The notes under the pieces: generated by a model | The model's database searches: none | What the model was told of the DNA's origin: nothing | Seen by the model: the letters and a program-made list of their open reading frames with translations, nothing else | Shown: one piece after another, positions 1 to 6,585 of the stretch | Numbering within the stretch: the first letter of the stretch is position 1 | Layout of the letters: each line of letters begins with the position of its first letter | Translations under genes and position numbers: made by a program | NCBI GenBank assembly: GCA_022709625.1 | Contig: JAKLIL010000020.1 | Span: 1-11,977, forward strand | Source: Verrucomicrobiota bacterium | GTDB lineage: Bacteria; Verrucomicrobiota; Kiritimatiellia; CAIQIC01; Lenti-01 | Reading direction: 5' to 3' | DNA: 11,977 nucleotides

Positions 1-244
1 GGCGCAGCAGCGCCTGGATCGTTCCGTCCTCCCCGAAACGCCCGTGCATCGCCACGAACGCGACCTCGGTTCCCGGCGGCACCGCGAACGCACCGTCTTC
101 GCCCACCACCACCTCGGCGATCTCGTAGCCCCGCTCCCGCAGCGCCCCCGCCACCGCCGCCCCCGACCGCAGCGACACCTCCCGCTCCGACGACGGCCCG
201 CCCATCAGCACCGCCACCTTCTTGAATCGCTTCTGACCGCTCAT
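1..244 (-). CDS. ddl: D-alanine--D-alanine ligase, N-terminal part (runs off window)
   Basis: The first 81 codons read MSGQKRFKKVAVLMGGPSSE, then REVSLRSGAAVA, and later the pair HGRFGEDGTIQ. These are the family's N-terminal signature (VLxGGxSxEREVSLxSG) and its HGxxGEDGTIQ motif near residues 67-77. The enzyme joins two D-Ala residues with ATP in the cytoplasm, giving the dipeptide MurF adds to the peptidoglycan precursor. The ATP-grasp and C-terminal domains lie outside the window. The ATG at 244 has CAGGG 5-10 bases upstream as a modest ribosome binding site. Upstream is a 267-bp gap shared with the divergent mtnA-like gene, so ddl needs its own promoter there. I found no convincing -35/-10 pair for it. 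In many bacteria ddl follows murC and murB directly; here two plus-strand genes separate it from murC. Confidence 0.93.
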   Translation of the reverse strand, partial: MSGQKRFKKVAVLMGGPSSEREVSLRSGAAVAGALRERGYEIAEVVVGEDGAFAVPPGTEVAFVAMHGRFGEDGTIQALLR

Positions 245-264
245 TTCGCCCTGTCCATTCGGCA

Positions 265-417
265 TTGCCCATCCATGGAAAATGTATGCGTCGGGTTTCC
301 ACGGCATGAAAACGTTTCCGGCTATATTTCCACGCCATGGAAAAATATTTCGCCGGTTTTACATAGCATGGAAAATTTTCCAGCCGTTTTCCACGCCATG
401 GAAAAACCGTCCGCACT
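265..417. repeat. Five-unit phased repeat array (~31 bp period) between ddl and mtnA
   Basis: Five imperfect copies of an approximately 31-bp unit fill the AT-richest part of the gap. Each has the core TTTCCACGCCATGGAAAA followed by about 13 less conserved bases ending near GCCGtt. The CATG cores begin at 274, 305, 336, 367 and 397, so the period is 31, 31, 31 and 30 bp, close to three turns of B-DNA. Each core is an imperfect inverted repeat; in the last copy TTTTCCA (387-393) faces TGGAAAA (399-405). Copies 3 and 5 match best. Copy 1 has lost its left arm, copy 2 has CATGAAAA, and copy 4 has TTTACATAG on the left. Even spacing, dyad symmetry and the divergent-promoter position suggest an operator array for a dimeric DNA-binding protein, or a dispersed intergenic repeat. 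No coding potential is evident. Confidence 0.85.
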
Positions 418-449
418 CTACCCCGCCGCCCGGCGCGATTCAACGCCGA

Positions 450-461
450 TTCGGGCCCGAA
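450..461. promoter_or_regulatory. 12-bp perfect palindrome upstream of mtnA, possible operator
   Basis: TTCGGGCCCGAA is perfectly self-complementary and sits 50 bases upstream of the mtnA-like start, between that gene and the 31-bp array. It could be a regulator site, but one 12-bp palindrome in GC-rich DNA can occur by chance. The remaining gap sequence (418-511) shows no convincing promoter. A lone TTGACG at 482-487 has no matching -10. Confidence 0.25.
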
Positions 462-511
462 ACCGCGCCGGCCGCCGCGGCTTGACGCACCCCGTCTTTT
501 AGGGGAAAACC

Positions 512-1624
512 GTGTCCATGAACGTCGACGGCAAGCACTACCGCACCATCTGGCTGGAAGCCCCCGATTGCGTCCGGATCATCGACCAGGCCCTTCTGCC
601 CCACCGGTTCGGTTTCATGGACCTGCGCACGCCCGACGAAATGGGTGCCGCCATCCGGAATATGAACCTGCGCGGTGCGGGCCTGATCGGCTGCGCCGCC
701 GGGTGGGGCGTCTATCTCGCCGTCCGCCGGCACGCCGACGCGCCCGATTTCGCCGAGCGGATCGCGGCCGATTCCGCCGCGCTGTTGGCCACGCGCCCCA
801 CGGCGAGAAATCTCGCCTGGGCGCTGGAACGAATGCACGAGGCGCTCGCCGGCGGCGCCCCGCAGGACCGCATCGAAACCGCTCGCCGCGAAGCGCAGGC
901 CATCACCGACGAGGACGCCGAGTTCAGCCGCCGCATGGGCCAGCATGGCCTCGAACTGATCCGTGGGATTGCCAAACGCAAGAATGGCGCGCCCGTCAAC
1001 GTCCTGACCCACTGCAACGCCGGCTGGCTGGCGTTCGTGGACCACGGCACCGCCCTGGCCCCCGTCTATGCCGCTTTCGATGCCGGCATTCCCGTCCATG
1101 TCTGGATCGACGAAACCCGGCCGCGCAACCAGGGGGCGTCGCTCACCGCGTGGGAACTGGGCCACCACGGCGTGCCGCACACGCTGATTCCCGACAACAC
1201 CGGCGGCCACCTCATGCAGCACGGCCTGGTGGACGTGGTCTTCGTCGGCTCCGACCGCACAACCGCCGCGGGCGACGTCGCCAACAAGATCGGCACGTAT
1301 TTGAAAGCGCTGGCCGCGCACGACAACGGCGTGCCGTTCTACGCCGTTCTGCCGTTCTCCACCATCGACTGGACCATCGCCGACGGCGTGCGCGACATCG
1401 TCATCGAAGAGCGCGGTTCCGAGGAAGTGCGCTTCATGACGGGCTGGGACGACGCCACGAACCGCCTCGCCACCGTCCGCATCTGCCCCGAAAAAACCCC
1501 CGCCGCCAACTACGGCTTCGACGTGACCCCCGCCCGCCTCGTCGCGGGAATCATCACCGAACGCGGCATCGCCCCGGCTTCGCGCGAAGGACTCCGCGCC
1601 CTCTATGCCGACCTCCATCCATAG
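512..1624 (+). CDS. mtnA: Methylthioribose-1-phosphate isomerase family protein (MtnA-like, eIF2B-related)
   Basis: This 370-aa protein has the usual MtnA length and layout. It shows YRTIWLE and IDQALLPH at the start, AIRNMNLRGAG (48-57), RPTARNLAWALERM (95-108), LTHCNAGW with the family's catalytic Cys at 168, ETRPRNQGASLTAWEL (201-216), VGSDR with the catalytic Asp at 248, GDVANKIGTY (254-263) and STID (283-286). MtnA converts 5-methylthioribose-1-phosphate to the ribulose-1-phosphate form; some members also act on 5-deoxyribose-1-phosphate. Two normally strict motifs are altered: RGAPAIG reads RGAGLIG, and the DNxAA segment reads DNTGG. It may therefore be a divergent subfamily with a shifted substrate. 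The GTG at 512 is preceded by AGGGG (501-505) at good spacing; an ATG at 518 is the alternative start. The gene overlaps the aldolase gene by 20 bp, so the pair is probably one operon. Confidence 0.88.
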   Translation: MSMNVDGKHYRTIWLEAPDCVRIIDQALLPHRFGFMDLRTPDEMGAAIRNMNLRGAGLIGCAAGWGVYLAVRRHADAPDFAERIAADSAALLATRPTARNLAWALERMHEALAGGAPQDRIETARREAQAITDEDAEFSRRMGQHGLELIRGIAKRKNGAPVNVLTHCNAGWLAFVDHGTALAPVYAAFDAGIPVHVWIDETRPRNQGASLTAWELGHHGVPHTLIPDNTGGHLMQHGLVDVVFVGSDRTTAAGDVANKIGTYLKALAAHDNGVPFYAVLPFSTIDWTIADGVRDIVIEERGSEEVRFMTGWDDATNRLATVRICPEKTPAANYGFDVTPARLVAGIITERGIAPASREGLRALYADLHP

Positions 1625-2228
1625 GGACGAAGGCTACATCAAGTTTTCCTATGCGCACGAGGCGGCGCCGCCTCCCGCGCATCCCCGCTTGCACGACTTG
1701 ATGCGCATCCGCGACGATTTGCACGAATGGGAACTGATCGGCGTCCTGCCCGACGGCATCGGCTACGGCAATGTCAGCGCGCGCTTCGCCGGAACCGACC
1801 GATTCGCGATCACCGCCAGCGGCACCGGACTGGAATTTCCCATCGAAGCCGCGCATTTCTGCGAGGTGATCTCGTTCGATATTCCCCAGAACCGCGTGAT
1901 CTGCCGCGGCCCCCTGCCCGCCTCGTCGGAATCCATGAGCCATGGCGCCGTCTACGCGGCGCGGCCCGACGCGGGCGCCGTCATCCACATTCACGACCGG
2001 CTCATGTACCGACTGTTGCGCGCGGAAGGCGCGCCGCAGACTCCGGCAGACGCCGCCTTCGGCACCCCTGAAATGGCCCGCGCAGTCGGACGCCTGGCGG
2101 CCGCCCTTCCACCTGTGGCCGTCATCGTCATGGCTGGCCACGAAGACGGCCTTCTCGCCTTCGCCCCCAATTCCCGCGCCGCGCGCGACGCGTTGTGGGA
2201 GATCTATTCGCGTTCCCGGCGGGAATAG
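1605..2228 (+). CDS. Class II aldolase/adducin-family protein, probable (methylthio/deoxy)ribulose-1-phosphate aldolase
   Basis: This 207-aa protein has the class II aldolase fold markers: GNVSARF (55-61), ITASGTG (69-75), PASSESMSHGAVY (105-117) with the likely catalytic Glu109, IHIH with zinc-type ligands His128 and His130, and AGHEDG with the third likely ligand His179. These residues match the Glu and three His of fuculose-phosphate aldolase relatives. The same fold includes MtnB, the methylthioribulose-1-phosphate dehydratase. Overlap with the isomerase gene implies it takes that enzyme's product. Two outcomes are possible: retro-aldol cleavage to DHAP plus an aldehyde (DHAP shunt), or dehydration as in classical methionine salvage. 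No other salvage gene (mtnC, mtnD, mtnK, mtnP) lies in the window, which leans towards the shunt. The ATG at 1605 keeps the coupled start; GAAGG upstream is rather distant, and Met33 is an alternative. The specific substrate is inferred. Confidence 0.8.
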   Translation: MPTSIHRDEGYIKFSYAHEAAPPPAHPRLHDLMRIRDDLHEWELIGVLPDGIGYGNVSARFAGTDRFAITASGTGLEFPIEAAHFCEVISFDIPQNRVICRGPLPASSESMSHGAVYAARPDAGAVIHIHDRLMYRLLRAEGAPQTPADAAFGTPEMARAVGRLAAALPPVAVIVMAGHEDGLLAFAPNSRAARDALWEIYSRSRRE

Positions 2229-2245
2229 TTTGAGTGGATCGAAAA

Positions 2246-2320
2246 GTAGGGTCGCCGCGCCGTCGGCGTCCGCGATTTCCCGATCCAAACAGCCCGGACG
2301 GCGCGGCGCGCCGTCCCTAC
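2246..2320. repeat. REP-like inverted pair (GTAG-headed palindromes) between convergent genes
   Basis: Two GTAGGG heads face each other, at 2246-2251 on the plus strand and at 2320-2315 on the minus strand. Each is followed by a GC-rich self-complementary stretch. The minus-strand copy is the cleaner: right after GTAG, positions 2316-2296 fold into a perfect 9-bp stem (GGACGGCGC with GCGCCGTCC) with a 3-base loop. The two copies also pair with each other, GTAGGG with CCCTAC and CCGCGCCGTC (2255-2264) with GACGGCGCGG (2297-2306). A further TGGATCG/CGATCCA pair (2235-2241 and 2281-2287) overlaps the first copy. A GTAG tetranucleotide plus stem-loop is the classic REP design mobilised by RAYT transposases, and an inverted pair resembles a BIME. 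No transposase is present here. It lies between two converging genes and may also act as a two-way transcription stop, though there is no long T-run. Confidence 0.7.
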
Positions 2321-3723
2321 CGAAGACGCAATAGTCGTTCCTTCAACATCGGCCCGACCTCTTCGACGTCGCCGGCGCCAATGACCAAGACCCAATCGCC
2401 GGATGTCCAGCGCGCGGCGACGGATTCCGCCGCCGCTTCGAGGCTCGGGGCCAGTTCGGCCGGCGCGCCGTGGTGGTTCCAGAAGTTCTTGAGCAGATCT
2501 TCCGACGTGCCGCCGGCCAGGGGCGGTTCGCTGGCGGCGTAGACCGGCGCCAGGATGACGCCGGCCACGCCGTTGAACGCCGGCGGAAAATCCGCGCCCA
2601 GCGCCAAAGTGCGCGTGTAGCGGTGGGGCTGGAAAACGGCCCAGATCCGGCCGGCGCCGGCCTGCCGGGCGGCATCGATCAGCGCGCGGATTTCGGAGGG
2701 ATGGTGGGCATAGTCGGCGACGACACGGATGCCCCGCGCTTCCGCCACCGGCTCGAACCGCCGCCTCGGCAGCCTAAAACCCGCCAGCGCCGCCGCGGCC
2801 GCCTCGAGCGGGATTCCGCAGCGTCCGCACGCCGCCAGTGCCGCCAACGCATTGAGCACGTTGTGGCGCCCCGGCAACGGCAGCAAGACGGTCGCCAGGC
2901 GAGCGTCCGGCGCGACCACCGCAAAACGCGTACCGGTCGGGCCGATCTCCTGGATTTCCGCCCGGAAATCCGCGCTGGCCGCAAACCCGTAGGAACGGCC
3001 GCCGGTCGTTGCGCCGATTTGAGCGGCTTCGGAATCGTCCGCGCAAAACACGACGGCGCGCGCTTGCCGTGCGAAGGCGCGGAAGCAATCGACCATCGCT
3101 TCCTTCGACGCAAAATGCTCCATGTGGTCGAACTCGACGTTCGTGATGACGGCGATTTCGGGGGCGTACAACGCCAAGGTGCCATCGCTCTCGTCGGCCT
3201 CGATCGCAAGCCAATCCGAGTTTCCGAGGCCTGCCGGAGCGCCGTCGGGCGGCAGCTCTCCGCCAATGCACCACGACGGATCCACGCCGCACGAACGCAA
3301 GATATACGCGACCATCGAAGCCGTCGTGGTCTTGCCGTGCGTGCCGGACACGGCGACGGTTTGCCAGCATTCCGCCAGTACCGGCAGAACCTGGCCCCGG
3401 CGGTAGAGCGGGATGCCACGCCTTTCCGCCGCGGCGGGCTCGGGTTGGCCCGGCTGCAGCGCGGGGCTGAAAATGGCCCAATCGACGCCGTCCAGATGGG
3501 CCGGATCATGGCCCGTCGCGACCGGGATGCCGCAGGAACGCAGCCAAGCGAGCGTGCGCGGCGCACCGGCATCGCAGCCGCTTACGGCCAGACCCCGCGC
3601 GGCCAGCAACCGGGCCACGCCGGCCATGCCGATGCCGCCCACGCCCAGCAAATGCACGCGCGCGCCCGGCGTCCGGATGCGGCGGCGGACGTCGTCCCGC
3701 CAGTTGCCGGGAGCCGTTGTCAT
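2317..3723 (-). CDS. murC: UDP-N-acetylmuramate--L-alanine ligase
   Basis: This 468-aa cytoplasmic enzyme adds L-Ala to UDP-MurNAc using ATP, the first step of the peptide stem. The N-terminal Rossmann-type motif is LLGVGGIGMAGVARLL (25-40). The central ATP site is SGTHGKTTT (126-134), and NVEFDHMEHF follows in the central domain. The C-terminal domain shows ADYAHHPSEIRAL and FQPHRYTRT. Length and domain order are those of normal MurC. The ATG at 3723 is preferred because it overlaps the murG stop as ATGA (3720-3723). An in-frame ATG 15 bases upstream (3738) is possible but has no better ribosome site. The TAG stop codon is part of the GTAG head of the REP-like element downstream. murB does not follow, unlike many dcw clusters. 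Confidence 0.97.
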   Translation of the reverse strand: MTTAPGNWRDDVRRRIRTPGARVHLLGVGGIGMAGVARLLAARGLAVSGCDAGAPRTLAWLRSCGIPVATGHDPAHLDGVDWAIFSPALQPGQPEPAAAERRGIPLYRRGQVLPVLAECWQTVAVSGTHGKTTTASMVAYILRSCGVDPSWCIGGELPPDGAPAGLGNSDWLAIEADESDGTLALYAPEIAVITNVEFDHMEHFASKEAMVDCFRAFARQARAVVFCADDSEAAQIGATTGGRSYGFAASADFRAEIQEIGPTGTRFAVVAPDARLATVLLPLPGRHNVLNALAALAACGRCGIPLEAAAAALAGFRLPRRRFEPVAEARGIRVVADYAHHPSEIRALIDAARQAGAGRIWAVFQPHRYTRTLALGADFPPAFNGVAGVILAPVYAASEPPLAGGTSEDLLKNFWNHHGAPAELAPSLEAAAESVAARWTSGDWVLVIGAGDVEEVGPMLKERLLRLR

Positions 3724-4808
3724 GGCCTGCGGGCACATTGCTCAACCAATGTTGCGAGCGCTTGCGTGCCGTCCTTGACGCCTTCTCTCCGGGCGGCTTC
3801 GCGCAGGCGGGCCAGCCGTTCGGGATGGCGCATGTTTTGCGCCAAATAGGCCGCCAGCCATTCGGGCGTCAAATCGGATTCGGCGACCATATCCGCGGTG
3901 CCGCGTTTTTCCAGAGCGCGCGCGTTGGCGGTCTGGTGATCCTTGGCGGCATGCGGATACGGAACGAACAGCGCGGGCAAGCCGAAATATGCCAATTCCG
4001 CGCAGGTCGACGCGCCCGCGCGGCAGATGGCCAAGTCTGCGCCGTGGTAGAGCGGCGCCATGTATTTCGTGAAGGCGATCACCTCGGCCGCCACCCCGGC
4101 GGCGGCATACGCGGCGCGCACGGCGGTTTCGTCGTCGCGCCCGGCCAGATGGGTCGCGGCGAACGCCAGCCCCTCCGTTTTGAGCCGGGCCAGCGCCTGG
4201 GGCGCCACTTCGTTCAACCGGTGCGCACCCATGCTCCCGCCCACGACGAGAATACGGAAGGGCGTCGACACGGCGGATTCGCGCACCGGCAACAGGCGTG
4301 CCGCCGCGGTCAATTCGTCGCGCAACGGAATTCCCACGACGGTCAGGTTCGCCTTCGGGAGATGGTAGCGGGTTTCTTCGAAGCCGACGGCGACGGCCGC
4401 CGCACCACCGGCAAACAGGTGCACGGCGCGACCGGGAATCACGTTGGCTTCGTGCAGCACCACCGGCACGCCCAGCCCCCGGGCCGCGCCGCAAGGACCA
4501 ACCGAAGCATACGACCCCATGGCCAGCAGCACGTTCGGCAGGTCGACGCGCATCTTCCGGCGGCATTGCCAAACCGCCTGCGCCAACCGGCCCGCCGTGA
4601 TCAGCGATTCCAGGGAAATGCCCGCCGGAAATCCGCGGGCCGGGATTTGCGTCACGGGACCGTCCCACTCTTTCAGGACGGGCTGTTCCGTGTCGCGTCC
4701 CGTGAGCCACAACGCCACCTCGTGGCCCCGGCTGAGCAATTCGCGCGCCGTCGCCAAGCCGGGAAACACGTGGCCACCGGTTCCGCCGCATGCCACGGCT
4801 ACCTTCAT
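3720..4808 (-). CDS. murG: UDP-GlcNAc--undecaprenyl-PP-MurNAc-pentapeptide GlcNAc transferase
   Basis: This 362-aa GT28 glycosyltransferase converts lipid I to lipid II on the inner face of the cytoplasmic membrane. The glycine-rich loop ACGGTGGHVFPGLA (6-19) binds the acceptor side, and HEANVIPGRA (119-128) follows. The second domain carries GGSMGAHRLNE (190-200) and the UDP-GlcNAc site RAGASTCAEL (263-272), then PYPHAAKDHQTANA (283-296). The common VxGNPVR stretch reads VVGIPLR here, a small departure. Its start overlaps the ogt stop as ATGA (4805-4808) and its stop overlaps murC the same way, so the three are likely co-translated. ftsW, the usual upstream neighbour in dcw clusters, is absent; a DNA-repair gene takes that place. 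Confidence 0.97.
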   Translation of the reverse strand: MKVAVACGGTGGHVFPGLATARELLSRGHEVALWLTGRDTEQPVLKEWDGPVTQIPARGFPAGISLESLITAGRLAQAVWQCRRKMRVDLPNVLLAMGSYASVGPCGAARGLGVPVVLHEANVIPGRAVHLFAGGAAAVAVGFEETRYHLPKANLTVVGIPLRDELTAAARLLPVRESAVSTPFRILVVGGSMGAHRLNEVAPQALARLKTEGLAFAATHLAGRDDETAVRAAYAAAGVAAEVIAFTKYMAPLYHGADLAICRAGASTCAELAYFGLPALFVPYPHAAKDHQTANARALEKRGTADMVAESDLTPEWLAAYLAQNMRHPERLARLREAARREGVKDGTQALATLVEQCARRP

Positions 4809-5332
4809 CGCCGGGTCCCTTCGAGCCCCAGCAGGTGGGCCTTCCACGCCAATCCGCTGGAAAAACCGCCCAAACCGCCCTGCGCCGCCACAACGCGGTG
4901 GCACGGAACAAACAGGGGCAATGGATTCGCGCCGCAGGCGCCGCCGGCCGCGCGCGCGGCGCGGGGATGGCCCGCGCGGCGCGCCAATTCGGCGTAGGAA
5001 ACCATTCGCCCACGCGGAATCCTGCGCAGCGCGCGCCAGACGGCCCGATGAAACGGCGGGGCGGACACGAAAACGGCCTTGTCCAGAACGAGCCCCGGGC
5101 CCGGCGCGCGGCCCGCCAGAACGGCAACCACGAACTTCACGGCCTGCCGCAACGCAACCGACGAATCTCGCGGCAAGCGGACGGCTTGCACGCGACAAGG
5201 CGCGAGCGCCGCACAACGGGACGGCCGGGGCAGATCGCACGCAGCAACGCCGCGCCGCCCGGCCCGGATCGCGATGCGCCCCCACGTCGTCTCCAGCACC
5301 GCCGACTGGAGGGCCGTTCGTCCGCGGTTCAT
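4805..5332 (-). CDS. ogt: Methylated-DNA--protein-cysteine S-methyltransferase (Ogt/MGMT)
   Basis: This 175-aa suicide DNA-repair protein moves the alkyl group from O6-methylguanine (and O4-methylthymine) onto its own cysteine. The C-terminal domain shows VWRALRRIPRGRMVSYAELA (98-117), the recognition-helix segment with the likely Arg finger at 127, then the active site VPCHRVV with acceptor Cys144, and LGGFSSGLAWK (154-164). The N-terminal half is the small, poorly conserved domain expected of single-chain Ogt proteins, with no Ada-type domain visible. The ATG at 5332 overlaps the previous gene's TGA, and its own TGA overlaps the murG start. Expression is therefore probably tied to the envelope operon rather than to an adaptive response. 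Confidence 0.92.
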   Translation of the reverse strand: MNRGRTALQSAVLETTWGRIAIRAGRRGVAACDLPRPSRCAALAPCRVQAVRLPRDSSVALRQAVKFVVAVLAGRAPGPGLVLDKAVFVSAPPFHRAVWRALRRIPRGRMVSYAELARRAGHPRAARAAGGACGANPLPLFVPCHRVVAAQGGLGGFSSGLAWKAHLLGLEGTRR

Positions 5333-5820
5333 GTGACCATGTAGAAGAGGATGAAGCCGAGAATCAGCACCATCATCGCGAGAAACAGCGTCCGCAGGCG
5401 TTGGCTCTCCCGTTCGCGGCGGACTTCCCGGGCGCGCTTCAGACCGATGTTGCCGATGTAGTTCCGAAACCGATCGTGTTCCGGTTCGACCAGACGGTGC
5501 GCCGCCGCTGCGCCCCCGATGGCGGGCCGCAGCAAATCGGTGCGCTCGAGGCGAGGCATCACGACCCGCTTGACGTCCAACCCCTCGGGCCCGGGTTCGA
5601 AATCCAGCGCCGCTGCGCCAAGAGGCCGTTCGGCCGTGGCGACCGCCCCCGCCGCGAGATCGTCGCCCGCGTACGAAGCGGCGGCCGGGAGACGGGGCAC
5701 CTCCGGTTCGGCATCGGGCCAGCGGCGGACCTCTTCCCATTGCTCCCGCAACCGCGCTTTTTCGCGTTCGATTTCCTTCAGGCGCCTTTCCCAAGCGCCG
5801 ATTTTACGGCAAGCCGCCAT
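5329..5820 (-). CDS. Uncharacterised coiled-coil protein with C-terminal membrane anchor (163 aa)
   Basis: I do not recognise a family. Residues 8-35 are a charged helix rich in Glu, Arg and Lys, likely a short coiled coil. Residues 36-108 are Ala/Pro/Gly-rich and probably flexible. Residues 113-143 form a second strongly charged segment (HDRFRNYIGNIGLKRAREVR). Residues 144-162 are a single hydrophobic helix (LFLAMMVLILGFILFYMV) ending the protein. No signal peptide is present, so the protein is most simply tail-anchored with its bulk in the cytoplasm. It follows the next coiled-coil gene with only 3 bases between them, and its TGA overlaps the ogt start as ATGA. No strong ribosome site precedes the ATG at 5820, which suits translational coupling. 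A shared scaffold role with its neighbour is inference. Confidence 0.75.
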   Translation of the reverse strand: MAACRKIGAWERRLKEIEREKARLREQWEEVRRWPDAEPEVPRLPAAASYAGDDLAAGAVATAERPLGAAALDFEPGPEGLDVKRVVMPRLERTDLLRPAIGGAAAAHRLVEPEHDRFRNYIGNIGLKRAREVRRERESQRLRTLFLAMMVLILGFILFYMVT

Positions 5821-5823
5821 GGT

Positions 5824-6570
5824 CTAGGCCCAGAGATCGAAGGCCATCCAGGCCAAGAGCAAAACCACCAGCAGGACCATCAACGGCAAGCTAAACGCCA
5901 GCCCCGCACGGAACCAATAGCCGAAACCTTGTCCGGGGGCGGTGGAGCCGCCGCCGGTTTCGGGAAAAGAAAGCCCCGGGGCAATCGGGGCGGCGGCGCC
6001 GGCACCCAGGGGATGGATCGCCTCGATCTTGGCCAGCGCCTTGTTGTAATCCGCCCGCACGTTGTCCAGCAGGACCAATGCCCGGTTCAGTTCTTCGAGC
6101 AGGCGATCATCCGTCCACTCCTCTTCGTTCAGCGCGGAAATTTCGTCGAGCCGTTCGCGGAACAGGCGCCGGGTTTCCTCGAGCAGTTGACCGAGGCGCT
6201 CCGTTTGGACCGCCTCCTTCTCCAGCCGCACCAAGCTTTCGTTCAGCCGATCCTTGAGTTCGCGCCGGCCCGAGTCGAAGGCCTCCTGCCTCTGGCGCAT
6301 TTCCTCGAGGGCGCGGCGTTCCCGTTCCAACTCGTCCTGGCGGGCCCGCAGGCGGTCCAGCTCCTGCGACTTGTCCACCATTTGCTCGGCGACTTCCTGC
6401 TTATGGCGCGCCAGATGGGTCAAGGTCAGGTCGGACACCGGCCGGTTCGGGAAATCGCGCGAAGACGGAATATGGCCGTCGCGCGGCCCGCCGCTTTCGC
6501 CGTCCAGCTTGATCTTCAGCGCAGCTTCGCGTTCGCGGACCAGATCGTCATCGAAAAAATCGGTGCCCAT
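5824..6570 (-). CDS. Uncharacterised long coiled-coil protein with C-terminal membrane anchor (248 aa)
   Basis: I do not recognise a family. Residues 1-50 are polar. Residues 52-185 are an almost unbroken, heptad-like run rich in Glu, Arg, Leu and Gln, a long coiled coil with a possible break near 148-156 (NEEEWTDDR). A Gly/Pro/Ala linker follows (188-216), then one hydrophobic helix at about 224-244 (LAFSLPLMVLLVVLLLAWMAF). There is no signal peptide, which suggests a cytoplasmic rod tethered to the inner membrane by its C-terminus. The start at 6570 is well supported by AGGAGA (6578-6583), 7 bases away. The gene lies 15 bases after the LysM gene and 3 bases before the 163-aa gene, which repeats the coiled-coil, linker, anchor plan on a smaller scale. 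An SMC-like or structural scaffold role cannot be separated from the sequence. Confidence 0.8.
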   Translation of the reverse strand: MGTDFFDDDLVREREAALKIKLDGESGGPRDGHIPSSRDFPNRPVSDLTLTHLARHKQEVAEQMVDKSQELDRLRARQDELERERRALEEMRQRQEAFDSGRRELKDRLNESLVRLEKEAVQTERLGQLLEETRRLFRERLDEISALNEEEWTDDRLLEELNRALVLLDNVRADYNKALAKIEAIHPLGAGAAAPIAPGLSFPETGGGSTAPGQGFGYWFRAGLAFSLPLMVLLVVLLLAWMAFDLWA

Positions 6571-6585
6571 GTCGCGGTCTCCTGT

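Noticed and set aside
265..417. CRISPR array
   Set aside because: The evenly spaced units leave only about 13 variable bases between cores, far shorter than spacers. The repeats diverge from copy to copy, and no cas gene is nearby.
282..485. Small plus-strand open frames through the 31-bp repeats
   Set aside because: The translations merely reflect the repeat units, have no good ribosome binding site and overlap the regulatory gap. The 31-bp period is not a multiple of three, so no repeated peptide results.
482..510. Possible mtnA promoter with TTGACG as -35
   Set aside because: At 16-18 bp spacing there is no acceptable -10 (GAAAAC), and transcription would begin at or inside the start codon.
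440..1618. 392-codon minus-strand frame opposite mtnA
   Set aside because: It is in register with mtnA and explained by the same codon avoidance; it has no recognisable motif, whereas the plus-strand product has all MtnA landmarks.
2234..2542. Short plus-strand frame after the aldolase gene
   Set aside because: It is made of the REP-like repeat and the antisense of the murC 3' end, with no motif or ribosome site.
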